Notes under the pieces: generated by a model
What the model was told of the DNA's origin: nothing
Database searches by the model: none
The model's input: only the letters and a program-made list of their open reading frames with translations
Shown here: piece by piece, positions 31,884-40,811 of the stretch
How the letters are laid out: each line of letters opens with the position of its first letter
How positions within the stretch are numbered: position 1 is the stretch's first letter
Made by a program: the position numbers and the translations under genes
NCBI GenBank assembly: GCA_020696345.1
Contig: JAEHCK010000017.1
Span: forward strand, 1 to 54,351
Direction: 5' to 3'
Source of the DNA: Thermoplasmata archaeon
GTDB lineage: Archaea > Thermoplasmatota > Penumbrarchaeia > JAEHCK01
DNA length: 54,351 nt

Positions 31884-33944
31884 TTAAATCAAGGTCACCA
31901 GTATATAACACGCTCCAATTGCCAGCCCCTGGCATGCGACCAGGCTGCCGCGCATGATGGAAATTGTCGCATTAATGGTGGCCGAGATCCTAAGTGGTGT
32001 ATTTTTCCCCAAAATACGGATGTTTTTCAATATTTTTGAATTCATACAGACCATACTTGGTTTACAATTTTCAATTGCACGATCAACCAGACGTCGAACA
32101 CTATCTATCACCTTTTTTTGGCCCAATTTCAAACCTACCGGATTATACCCGCCCATGGTGGCATTGACCACATGGTTATCGGTGGTGAATACCTCTGCAT
32201 CATCAACTCGGTCTGATATTGCATTTAAGATATGTTCGCGCAACCCGGGGATAACATTGTTACCGTCCAATAAAATGTATGCATTGGTCTTGATCCCTGT
32301 GCATGCATTGTCTTTATTGTTCTTCTTCTGTTTCTTCTTCTGCGGCTTGTCTAATTCTAGTTGGTCGTCCAACTGTACGGGTTCATTACGTATGACCAGG
32401 ACCTGGATGCCCATTGCGCCCAAGCCTTCAGCCCGGGTGAAACGCCTATCGCCTGCAAAACCGGTGCTGATGTTGTGTTCAGGTAAATCCTGCATTTTCT
32501 CATTCAATTTTGTAACAAGATCGACCATATCATTTGCCTTTTTTGAACCGAAATGTACTTCACCCGTACCCGGTTCAAGACAATTATGAGCATCAATGAA
32601 TAATGCATGGTTACCTGTTTCGTGCTCGGCCTTCTGTACTATTGCTTCACCTGTTGAGTTATCAATATCGTCCGTTGATTCGGGTGATGATGTATGAATG
32701 TACACCGTGCCATTACCAAATCGTTGGGCACAAATATTTAGACCGGTACCGGTTGCCCGATGGCGAGTTTTAGAGGTAGAAGTAACTGTAGAGGTAGTTG
32801 TAGATGCACTATCAAGTTGTATTCGTTGAAATGTAGACGCACGCTCCGAGTACTTGGCATCTATTGTCAGGTCCCGAACTACTCGTGCGATCTTTTTACA
32901 TTCACCAGTTGCCACGGGGTTCTGATCATGTGTGGCAGGTCCGTGGAATACCATTAAATTCGAGGTGAGACCTTTTAGATATTTAGATAATTTAAGTGGC
33001 AGGTCACTACCGCCCAACACGCCAAATGGCCCCAGATGGACAGAGGGGATCACAAGCAGCGTAGATATCTTTGTAGTTTGGTAATTTTCGGCCGGATCTT
33101 TGAAACCGACGATCCCCACACGAAGATTTGTATCCGTACCTATCCTTGAAAAGAATTCATTTTCCAGTACATGGTCGCTTTTTTTATTCTTGGAAAACTG
33201 GGTCAGTGAATGTTTCATTAATAGTAAACCATTTACATCAAAATTACGCCTGAACGGTTGAATTACAATATGGAGCCATAGTAATGTAGCCCCCAGAAAG
33301 ATCACGGTGAAGCCCAACATAAAAACGGACATTTCAAGAGTGTATCTAAATATGGAATTGGGTACCAAGTATATGAACAAAAAACCCAATATTGTCTGGT
33401 TAATGGAGCTTGGTAATGAACCAAGATGTCTATGGTTCGATGTTGCGAGTATTACCGGGTGGCGTAATGTGATCATTAGTGCGTAGCCAAATATCATCAA
33501 TATCCAGAAGTTTATTTCGAACCAGATCGCCAACAATTTGCCGATCAATAATATACAAACCAAAATAATGATGGATACAAATGCTAACAGGAACGAGCGT
33601 CTGTACGGAAGGTCGCCCCCCAGAAACCCGGCTGCTGGTGTTGATATCAAACATGATAGTATTGCTGGCATGCCGATCAAAAATAAGCCCAATATTATTG
33701 CACTATTGTATATTTGTTCGATCGAGAAATTATTATCGAGGTGCTGGAGGTCAAAATCGATCAAAAACCCAGCCACCATTGAAAAAATGAGTATATATGC
33801 CGCCACCATGAATGGTTCTGGTGAGCGAAACATATATTTTGTAAGATGTGTGGTCCTATCCATGGCCTGCTCGGTGGTGCTGCCCTCGTTGGTTGAAGTT
33901 TTTTGAGGAGACTGCAATTCAGTTGTATTTGCTTTTTGCATCAT
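31884..33944 (-). CDS. DUF2070 family membrane protein
   Basis: The 686-residue product has about six or seven TM helices in the first ~240 residues and at the very end (RGSLVACQGLAIGACYILVT), enclosing a large soluble domain. Family marks are PSVHLGPFGVLGGSDLPLKL, MVFHGPATHDQNPVATGECK and ALFIDAHNCLEPGTGEVHFG. The conserved His and Asp residues suggest a metal site. DUF2070 is an almost exclusively archaeal family of unknown function. A TST-rich insertion (ASTTTSTVTSTSKT) and a Lys-rich stretch (KKKQKKNNKD) make it longer than usual. The start follows AAGGGG by a normal distance. It heads the operon with the transglutaminase-like gene. Confidence 0.85.
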   Translation of the reverse strand: MMQKANTTELQSPQKTSTNEGSTTEQAMDRTTHLTKYMFRSPEPFMVAAYILIFSMVAGFLIDFDLQHLDNNFSIEQIYNSAIILGLFLIGMPAILSCLISTPAAGFLGGDLPYRRSFLLAFVSIIILVCILLIGKLLAIWFEINFWILMIFGYALMITLRHPVILATSNHRHLGSLPSSINQTILGFLFIYLVPNSIFRYTLEMSVFMLGFTVIFLGATLLWLHIVIQPFRRNFDVNGLLLMKHSLTQFSKNKKSDHVLENEFFSRIGTDTNLRVGIVGFKDPAENYQTTKISTLLVIPSVHLGPFGVLGGSDLPLKLSKYLKGLTSNLMVFHGPATHDQNPVATGECKKIARVVRDLTIDAKYSERASTFQRIQLDSASTTTSTVTSTSKTRHRATGTGLNICAQRFGNGTVYIHTSSPESTDDIDNSTGEAIVQKAEHETGNHALFIDAHNCLEPGTGEVHFGSKKANDMVDLVTKLNEKMQDLPEHNISTGFAGDRRFTRAEGLGAMGIQVLVIRNEPVQLDDQLELDKPQKKKQKKNNKDNACTGIKTNAYILLDGNNVIPGLREHILNAISDRVDDAEVFTTDNHVVNATMGGYNPVGLKLGQKKVIDSVRRLVDRAIENCKPSMVCMNSKILKNIRILGKNTPLRISATINATISIMRGSLVACQGLAIGACYILVTLI

Positions 33945-34100
33945 TTCGTCCCCTTGGTAATTTCTTACGCTCTTTTTGCGGTGAAATTATTTCATGTAAT
34001 GTAGATTTAGGAAAGTTGCTATTTGTATTTAAATATGTTTTGGTTGTGTATAAGGACCATCAGAAAATTAATATTCAAAGAACTCGATTCCCATATTGGT

Positions 34101-34736
34101 ATGAACATGAGAATCTGCCCACAATGTGAGTCTGAAAATGAAGACAAATACATTTTTTGCATAAATTGTCATAAACCGCTGCCCAAACAGTCGCATTTGG
34201 AGAGCCTGATGACAATGGCAGTTCATGAGCTTCAAAAAAGTAATTTCCGTAAGGCCATGACATATCTCGACCAGATCTTAAAATTAAACATTGGAGATAA
34301 AGATGCCTGGTTCCTGAAAGGCATTACCATGAGCAATCTTGGCGCAGGAAAAGAGGCTAGAACTTGTTTCAAGTCTGCTGGTGTGCGGCTCCGTGAAAAA
34401 ACCTGCCAACCCTGTCTTGGCTCTGGCAAATGTATGAGCTGCGGTCAGTCAGGGGTATGTTATATGTGCAAGGGCAGACATAAATGTGCAATGTGCGGTG
34501 GTAGTGGAACATGCCACAACTGCGACGGTGCCGGTTGTAAAATGTGTAAAGACACGGGTAAATGTATACGATGTAAAGGCACTTGCGAATGTGTATATTG
34601 CAGTGGCAGTGGCATTTGCCCGGATTGCCATGGCCTTAGGAGCTGTGGTTTCTGCGGCGGTACCGGAAGGGCGCTGGAGATACAGGTTGAGAGTGTACCC
34701 GTTAGTGTGCGTAAGTTTTTGAAACTGAAAAAATGA
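34101..34736 (+). CDS. Zinc ribbon - TPR - DnaJ-type Cys-rich repeat protein
   Basis: The soluble product of about 211 residues begins with a zinc ribbon (CPQCESENEDKYIFCINC). It continues with about two tetratricopeptide repeats (NFRKAMTYLDQILKLNIGDK, DAWFLKGITMSNLGAGKEAR) and ends in a ~100-residue Cys-rich domain. That domain has many CxxCxGxG-like units (CQPCLGSGKCMSCGQSG, CAMCGGSGTCHNCDGAGC, CGFCGGTG) resembling the DnaJ zinc-finger domain but with more copies. There is no J domain, so it is not a DnaJ. A protein-binding or chaperone-adaptor role is inferred. An earlier in-frame start at 34023 adds a non-conserved leader; ATG 34101 or 34107 is more likely. Confidence 0.82.
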   Translation: MNMRICPQCESENEDKYIFCINCHKPLPKQSHLESLMTMAVHELQKSNFRKAMTYLDQILKLNIGDKDAWFLKGITMSNLGAGKEARTCFKSAGVRLREKTCQPCLGSGKCMSCGQSGVCYMCKGRHKCAMCGGSGTCHNCDGAGCKMCKDTGKCIRCKGTCECVYCSGSGICPDCHGLRSCGFCGGTGRALEIQVESVPVSVRKFLKLKK

Positions 34737-34756
34737 TCTAATATACTTTTTTTTTA

Positions 34757-37700
34757 TTAAAATTTAATTAATTCTCCGATCGCCTTAACCTTTTTCATAT
34801 CTCCATTCCATTTATCGAGCGCTTTACCAAATTTCAGTTCTATTACCGATTCCAGTTTCTGCATGTCACGAAGTAATGTACGTGCGGAGAAATCACCGGT
34901 GCAGATAATAGCAAGATAGATGTTCTTACCGTGAACCAAAAGGATCCGAAAGCCGCCGTATTTGATCTCTTTTAATTGTTCATCCTCATGATCCTGGAAC
35001 GACTCGCTGACAAAGTTCTGGATCGCGGTTAGCATGCCTCCCATTGCACTCTCATCCAGATTGCTCCTGCTTTCGAATGATTGGTGTGCTAAGACGCGGC
35101 CATCGTTATATATGACAAAAATATCGTTGATTATGAATTTACCGCGCTTAAATTGTCTTTTTATTACCAGAATCATTACGATCAAAATTATTACGGTTAT
35201 TATAATACAAATGGAATATGTATCCAGAATTGTTGAATCATTTTCAGCGTTTTCACCATTTCCGGGAGTGATCGTTTTTTGAGTGGAGAATGACCATGAA
35301 TAGTCATCCACTGGTGAGGCTTCGGAAATGCCATTTTTATTTCCATCCAAGCCATGCCCAACCAGATCTCGCAGTTCTGAAGTGATCAGGATAGTGTATT
35401 TCTTATTAAATTCGAGATCATTGTCAAAATTGATCTGCAATTCATTTCGGCTGGATATGAAATACACGTCCGCATCAACAAAATTACCCTTTGTGTTAAT
35501 TATGAACACTGATGATCGAGTTTTGTTATCCCAATGTATGTCCTCACTGAAAATTACTGTGATGATCGGTCTAACAGAGATATCTATTTCGAGATCTTCA
35601 GGTATTACCGATAGTATGTACGGGGGCGAAACGTCACCGCCCCAGGGTATAGTAGTAAAACTCCAGGTATGATCATCCTCAGGTGAACCTTGCAATAGGT
35701 GATCATTATTTCCATCTAAAAAAGAACCCGAGATGTCTCTGACACTCGCCTTGACACTTACCGAATAGATATGGCTATAATCCAGGTGTTTTGGAACAAA
35801 AATAATTTCTTGCTCAGTATGACGTAAATTTCCATCAATGATCCTTTCTAACGAATCTTTCACAAAGAAATTCTCGGATATCAATGTCGAGGTATCCATG
35901 GGTTTGCTGAATTTTACTCGGATCTCTTGATAAACGGAAACGTTTTTGCTATTGGCTCCCGGCTCGGTCTCGATCACTCTGGGCGGCCTTGTATCTTGTG
36001 TATGGTCTATGGTAACATTGCCGTCACTGTATCCATAATTGTAACTCTTGTTGTCTGATATTTCCACACAGATATAATATTGACCTGGCAAAACTTCCGA
36101 ACAATCCCATAGATATGACCCATTATCGGGCAGGTCCAAGACGATCTCGGTCTTATTTTCATAGTCTTTATCTGTATCATAATAGAGGTTGATCATGTGC
36201 TTATCATCGGGATCGGCGTCATAGGAGTTCCACTGGATATTATATGAGTCGTTTGCGATCGCATTATAGATCGGCGGGGTTATAATTATTATCCAAGGCT
36301 GGTGGTTATGTATGATTATGATCGTACCGCCCTCATTATACCACCCCTCTGAATCCTCAAAGCCATCGTAACATTTACCTCGTAAGTCCACCGACTTTTC
36401 AGCTGGAATATTCGAAGTGTCCAAACGGTACTTGGTCTCCCGTGATCTCGATAATAATTTATGCCAATCTCCATTATAATACGCTTCAATAGAATATAAT
36501 AACGCATCACCATTCCCATCCGAGCCGGACCATTCAATATCGATAAAGTCATCGGCCGTGCCCGAAACTGGTGTTAATGATATGATCTCCGGCAATGCAT
36601 TCATCGTAAAACTCTCGTATGCACTCCATCTGCTCCAAGCGCCAAGTTTATCTTTTACACTTACACGAAAATAATAGGTATGGTTATCCAACAACGGGTT
36701 ACCTTTGTATTGTATATTTTGAATGTTTGTTGAGATTGGCCCATAACTCCACATGTCGACCAGACCTGGTTGGCTTGCTACCTGGATTTCGAAACCGCCC
36801 TGGTCATATGAATCATTATCAAAAAAGTCCCAGCCAAATACCGGGTTGTGGTCGATCACATGGGCAATTTCCTCATTAGATATATACAGGTCAGTTGGTA
36901 TCGAGGGTGTTGCAGTGAGTGTGGTCTCCAGATCCACGATCTTGATACTGCTATTTGTCTCCGATGCAAAGATCAGGTAGTGATCCTCCAGCGGGTTTGA
37001 CATTTCATAAATATGCCGGTTAAGTTCATCAACCAACCAATCCCCATCGATCACTATCTGGTCCTTTAAATTACCTGGTTGTAGCAAGGTGTGGTTCTCA
37101 TCGAATGTCAGATTACTACTGTCAGAACTTACCTTCATCTTCAAATTCCGTGGATAAATGAACTTACTACTACGATTTATGATATCCGGGTCAATATCGC
37201 TCATATCGATGTTTCCATAATCCACCCAGACAATTTCCACGCGCTCGTCATTATTGACAGAGATCTTCGGATCGATCGAATTTCCATTAGTTGGATGATC
37301 GGAGATCATTATGTAATTGCTCCATTTATCGGTGATATGATCGAGGCGGCGATAGATTATATCGTTGTCGAAATCACCGGGGGTAAGTTCACCATCATCA
37401 CTCCAGACCAAATGTACATTCATTTTCGAGTCGATCAACAGGTTGGGGTTGGTCGATTCGCCATCATTACTGTCATCTGAAATTACCATGTGGTCCGACC
37501 ATACCGAGTTCGATAATTTTCTTATAACGATATCTTTATCACTGCCGCTGTTATCAATATCACCAGTCTCCTCCCAAGCTATGTATACAACATCATTTCT
37601 TGCATCAATTGTTGGTTTTGTCGAGATCTGATCTTTCGTATGATTCGAGATCACGATCGGCGCATCCCAGGTCATGCCGTTCCAAATGCGCAATATAATA

Positions 37701-38764
37701 TCTTTATCGTTTCCCGAGTCAGAGATATTGCCATCATCAGACCAAACAACATAGACATTATCACCATCCACTGTGACATTTGGGTCTACGGATTCTCCGT
37801 TATTGATATCGTCCGATATGATCATGGTATTAGACCACGTCTGGTTTGCTTCATGCCAAACCTTACATAATATATCGAAATCCGAATTGTTGGTTAAATT
37901 ATTCTCGTTATCCTGCCAGACCACAAAAACATCACCCGAGTGATTTACCACAACTTTCGGATTGGTCGACTTGCCCGCTCCTGTCTCGTCCGAGATTATA
38001 AAAGGACCCTTCCAGGAGGATTCATTACCAAAATGCTTCAGATTGCGGTAGAAAATGTCGTAGTCGTTACCGTTATTTGAAATGTTGAGTTTATCTGTCC
38101 AAACCATATGGATATTGTCTGAGGAATCGATAAATATATCCGGAGCACTTGACGGTGACGGTATTTCAGGTTCATCCACCGACACTTCGGTAAATGGCAG
38201 CCAGGTTGTAATCCGGTTCTTTGCATATATTATATCTCGATCGTTATCATTAGTCTCGATCTCACCTGTGTCGGTCCAAACCATGTGCAGTACATCTGTT
38301 GTATCCAGGGCAATTGCCGGTGATCCAGATGTTTTATCATTTTTATGATCGGTTATTACATTTAGATCATCCCAGGTTTGATAGTCAAAACTGGGTAAGC
38401 TCGTTATTTTTAATTTTGCATCAACCACCGTCAAATTCTTTTGCAGCTGGAACTTTATTCCCACTTTTGATCGATCTTGTTTGAGCTTAATAACATTCGA
38501 ATCGTAATTTAGTTCAAAACTTCTAACCTTGTCCTGTTTGTCCTGGCCACGGGTTGGGATCTCACCTTGATCTTCCGTGACACTTGTGGGATCTTTTAAA
38601 GTATCATCGGAATGTAGTGTAGGCTCTATTTTTGGTGAGCGCTCTTGATCAATAGTGTGTACAAAAGAATTTTGAGAAATGGGAACATAGATAAGACTAG
38701 CTAATGCGTTTATCAGCATAATGATGATAATTAATATTGCATAATTGGTCCGGGTGCGTGCCAT
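34757..38764 (-). CDS. Giant surface protein: seven-fold propeller-like repeats, SbsA-type Ig domains, TM helix and cytosolic roadblock/longin-like domain
   Basis: The 1335-residue product has an N-terminal membrane signal (~10-30). Seven repeats of about 55 residues (~160-530) each carry a VVWSDDGNISDSGNDKDII-like Asp-rich core, and seven copies suggest a seven-bladed beta-propeller with Ca-binding loops. Fibronectin-like segments follow (~670-800), then two SbsA/Big_5 Ig-like domains (RVIETEPGANSKNVSVYQEI; ILSVIPEDLEIDISVRPIIT). A TM helix (~1180-1200) is followed by a cytosolic C-terminal domain of ~125 residues beginning IINDIFVIYNDGRVLAHQSF. That last domain looks roadblock/longin-like and could report an outside event to a cytosolic partner. 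The assignment of the last domain is by pattern only. It is a single-gene unit. Confidence 0.82.
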   Translation of the reverse strand: MARTRTNYAILIIIIMLINALASLIYVPISQNSFVHTIDQERSPKIEPTLHSDDTLKDPTSVTEDQGEIPTRGQDKQDKVRSFELNYDSNVIKLKQDRSKVGIKFQLQKNLTVVDAKLKITSLPSFDYQTWDDLNVITDHKNDKTSGSPAIALDTTDVLHMVWTDTGEIETNDNDRDIIYAKNRITTWLPFTEVSVDEPEIPSPSSAPDIFIDSSDNIHMVWTDKLNISNNGNDYDIFYRNLKHFGNESSWKGPFIISDETGAGKSTNPKVVVNHSGDVFVVWQDNENNLTNNSDFDILCKVWHEANQTWSNTMIISDDINNGESVDPNVTVDGDNVYVVWSDDGNISDSGNDKDIILRIWNGMTWDAPIVISNHTKDQISTKPTIDARNDVVYIAWEETGDIDNSGSDKDIVIRKLSNSVWSDHMVISDDSNDGESTNPNLLIDSKMNVHLVWSDDGELTPGDFDNDIIYRRLDHITDKWSNYIMISDHPTNGNSIDPKISVNNDERVEIVWVDYGNIDMSDIDPDIINRSSKFIYPRNLKMKVSSDSSNLTFDENHTLLQPGNLKDQIVIDGDWLVDELNRHIYEMSNPLEDHYLIFASETNSSIKIVDLETTLTATPSIPTDLYISNEEIAHVIDHNPVFGWDFFDNDSYDQGGFEIQVASQPGLVDMWSYGPISTNIQNIQYKGNPLLDNHTYYFRVSVKDKLGAWSRWSAYESFTMNALPEIISLTPVSGTADDFIDIEWSGSDGNGDALLYSIEAYYNGDWHKLLSRSRETKYRLDTSNIPAEKSVDLRGKCYDGFEDSEGWYNEGGTIIIIHNHQPWIIIITPPIYNAIANDSYNIQWNSYDADPDDKHMINLYYDTDKDYENKTEIVLDLPDNGSYLWDCSEVLPGQYYICVEISDNKSYNYGYSDGNVTIDHTQDTRPPRVIETEPGANSKNVSVYQEIRVKFSKPMDTSTLISENFFVKDSLERIIDGNLRHTEQEIIFVPKHLDYSHIYSVSVKASVRDISGSFLDGNNDHLLQGSPEDDHTWSFTTIPWGGDVSPPYILSVIPEDLEIDISVRPIITVIFSEDIHWDNKTRSSVFIINTKGNFVDADVYFISSRNELQINFDNDLEFNKKYTILITSELRDLVGHGLDGNKNGISEASPVDDYSWSFSTQKTITPGNGENAENDSTILDTYSICIIITVIILIVMILVIKRQFKRGKFIINDIFVIYNDGRVLAHQSFESRSNLDESAMGGMLTAIQNFVSESFQDHEDEQLKEIKYGGFRILLVHGKNIYLAIICTGDFSARTLLRDMQKLESVIELKFGKALDKWNGDMKKVKAIGELIKF

Positions 38765-39003
38765 ATCGATCTTATCCGGTTCTGATATTTTTCAGATTAA
38801 TTTAATAGGTAACGTTTAAATATTATCTCCTTGCCCGAAATATGTGGCAGAAAGATCAACCACAATTTTTGTACATAATTCACGAGGGGGTTTTTCCGGT
38901 TCATTTATATGGGGGGTTTGTTGTGTTTGGATTTTATGTTTATTTAATTTATGAATTAAATAGTATATAATTTTTGTTGTATAGTCGGCTTTCTTGCAAT
39001 GGA

Positions 39004-39335
39004 GACCTGTGAGAGTTGGACGTAACGCTTGATTATTAGGATGTTGGACGTATCGCCTAATTATTAGGATGTTCTATATTTTGATTAATTATTAGGATGT
39101 TCTATATTTCAATTAATTAATGGGATGTTCTATAATTCGATTAATTATCAAGATGTCTGATTTATTATTGTTAATTCATTTATGCCTCTGGCCATCTCAG
39201 CGACATTTAGAACATCCCGATATCTCAGCGACAATTAGAACATTCTGAAATCTCAGCGACATTTAGAACATCCTGTTATCCCAGCGCTATATAGAACATC
39301 CTGTTATCTCAACGACATTTAGAACATCCTGGTAT
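39004..39335. repeat. 28-bp tandem repeat with inverted arms (minisatellite)
   Basis: The left arm has about six 28-bp units (starts 39004, 39032, 39060, 39088, 39116, 39144) with core ATTAGGATGTTCTATATTT. The right arm has five 28-bp units (39196, 39224, 39252, 39280, 39308) with core GCGACATTTAGAACATCCTG. The right core is complementary to the left (TAGAACATCC against GGATGTTCTA). The arms are separated by ~30 bp. The period, 28, is four times seven. Units diverge by several bases each. No gene is seen in 38765-39346; the upstream part, to about 38900, should hold the promoter of the minus-strand giant gene. Confidence 0.9.
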
Positions 39336-39346
39336 CTCTTCGTTAA

Positions 39347-39520
39347 AGTCCGGCACCACCGCCACGAGAGCCACGAAGAGCGCGCACCAGACAGACTGCA
39401 CGCCGTAACACTGAGCAGAAACAGTCCAAACGCGCGTCGGCGATATATTGCCCCGAGTGCGGATATGAAAATAGAAAGAGTGATAAATATTGTTATGATT
39501 GCAGAGCAGTGTTGAAGTAA
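39347..39520 (+). pseudogene. C-terminal remnant of a zinc-ribbon protein
   Basis: After an in-frame stop at 39344, 57 codons are open without any start codon. A Pro/Arg-rich linker (SPAPPPREPRRARTRQTARR) leads into IYCPECGYENRKSDKYCYDC and RAVLK-stop, a complete four-Cys zinc ribbon at the very C-terminus. The GC-rich linker contrasts with the repeats just upstream. It looks like the tail of a protein whose front was removed or replaced by the 28-bp repeat locus. Other membrane proteins in the window end in the same kind of ribbon. Confidence 0.55.
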
Positions 39521-39687
39521 GAAAGATCTCAATACGATTCGAGCTTCAAAACCGAAAGTCCCACAAACTATTATTAAGGTCAAAACATCGTTCCACAAAT
39601 GGTTTCTATACCTAAGTTGCTAGGGGGGATCGTGTTTAAAGTTTAGAGAGTTTAGGAGTTAATAAGATGAAAAAGACACGATGGTTG

Positions 39688-39764
39688 GAACCACGAATCA
39701 ACACGAATTAACACGAATGATGATGTCATTCTATTCGTGTACATTCGTGTGCATTCGTGGTTTC
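39688..39764. repeat. Palindromic locus with 10-bp period
   Basis: The left arm reads CACGAATCAA, CACGAATTAA, CACGAATGAT from 39692; the right arm reads ATTCGTGTAC, ATTCGTGTGC, ATTCGTGGTT from 39733. Outer ends pair as GAACCACGAAT with ATTCGTGGTTTC. The arms are exact complements in their CACGAAT cores. Very similar ACACGAATT-type palindromes are familiar from intergenic DNA of many bacteria and archaea. The rest of 39521-39926 holds no gene. Confidence 0.85.
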
Positions 39765-39926
39765 AAATATTAAAAAAGGTGGTATGAAAAATCATAATAA
39801 AAAATAGAAGTGATCCCCCTTCCCCCAACGATTCCAAACAATAATTACTTGGAGTGGTCCCCCCTCCACCACTGGTTTATATTATCAATAGATCGCAACG
39901 GTCGGTGAAAGCATTCTCTCAACCCC

Positions 39927-39966
39927 CATAACCCACACACTCTTACACTCACACACTCTTATAACC
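39927..39966. repeat. Octamer array at the end of the lysE-family gene
   Basis: CATAACCC, ACACACTC, TTACACTC, ACACACTC, TTATAACC run in 8-bp steps and overlap the last two codons and stop of the minus-strand LysE-family gene. Only one strand sense is present. Confidence 0.5.
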
Positions 39967-40567
39967 AAACACTAACCACAAACCAAGCGCCAAACCCTAC
40001 GAGTAGAATTCCACATCCACCGAACACATAAGCATACACTTTTTCTGTCCAGAATTTTTTCGATCGGTTCACGCTGTATGCAACAAAATAGTCCCACCCT
40101 ATGTCACACGATTCATGGACGATGATGAATGCAATGATCCCCAACCAGCCAAAAGTTATTGCAGTGATTATTAGAGCGGCCCCCACCGTGGCCCACCAGA
40201 GTATGAAATACGGGTTCGATACGGTAGTTGCCATACCCGCAACCATAGCATGTCCCGGGAATGCGCGCTCGATCACATCAACCGAACCGCGCATATGCAC
40301 CATGCGCAGCCCCATGTACAATAGCAAAAACCCGCCAAGTACTCCAATGCCGATCCTGACCCAATCATAGGTGAAAACATAATAGAACCCCGCCGCGATA
40401 ACCAGGATCAACGGTATTTCAACTATTAGATGTCCCAATGCGATCCAGGCGCCTGCATGACGGTTCTTGATGCCCTTCACAACAGCAGCGGCGAACACGG
40501 GTCCTGGCATGAGAACGCCAGAGAGCGAGATTACAAATACCATGAACAGGAATAGCAAAAGGTCCAT
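39959..40567 (-). CDS. LysE/RhtB family translocator
   Basis: The 202-residue inner-membrane protein has about six TM helices. Its N-terminus, MDLLLFLFMVFVISLSGVLM followed by PGPVFAAAVVKGIKNRHAGA, is the LysE family signature. Family members export amino acids or related small molecules; the substrate here cannot be told. The frame extends to a TTG at 40579, but ATG at 40567 gives the normal start. Length is typical. It stands alone between repeat-bearing gaps, with no regulator adjacent. Confidence 0.85.
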   Translation of the reverse strand: MDLLLFLFMVFVISLSGVLMPGPVFAAAVVKGIKNRHAGAWIALGHLIVEIPLILVIAAGFYYVFTYDWVRIGIGVLGGFLLLYMGLRMVHMRGSVDVIERAFPGHAMVAGMATTVSNPYFILWWATVGAALIITAITFGWLGIIAFIIVHESCDIGWDYFVAYSVNRSKKFWTEKVYAYVFGGCGILLVGFGAWFVVSVWL

Positions 40568-40654
40568 GGCAGATTGCAAGAGATTAATAGTATTTAATGA
40601 CTATTTTGATCTGCTGATGTAACTCATAAATATTGAAGTCATAGATTTGAGGAT

Positions 40655-40762
40655 ATTGGAAATTTGAAATTGTAAAATAGAAACTTTAAAATTGAACTTA
40701 CATTAATGATCATTTTAAACGATATTATACGCCTGTCTTTCGTCTCTTGACTCTGACACTCC
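40655..40762. repeat. Two short heptamer runs upstream of the lysE-family gene
   Basis: From 40655: ATTGGAA, ATTTGAA, ATTGTAA, AATAGAA, ACTTTAA, AATTGAA. From 40735: GTCTTTC, GTCTCTT, GACTCTG, ACACTCC. The two runs have opposite base bias but no clear complementarity. The whole gap 40580-40811 otherwise holds no gene. Confidence 0.5.
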
Positions 40763-40811
40763 CATAACTCACACACTTTTTTACATCTAACATTTAGCTC
40801 TATATCTTCGC

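Noticed and set aside
34486..34722. Alternative frame across the Cys-rich gene
   Set aside because: It is a frame shadow of the CxxCxGxG codons; the Cys-rich frame is the conserved one.
39004..39335. CRISPR array
   Set aside because: The 28-bp units are contiguous with no unique spacers, the second half is inverted, and no cas genes are nearby.
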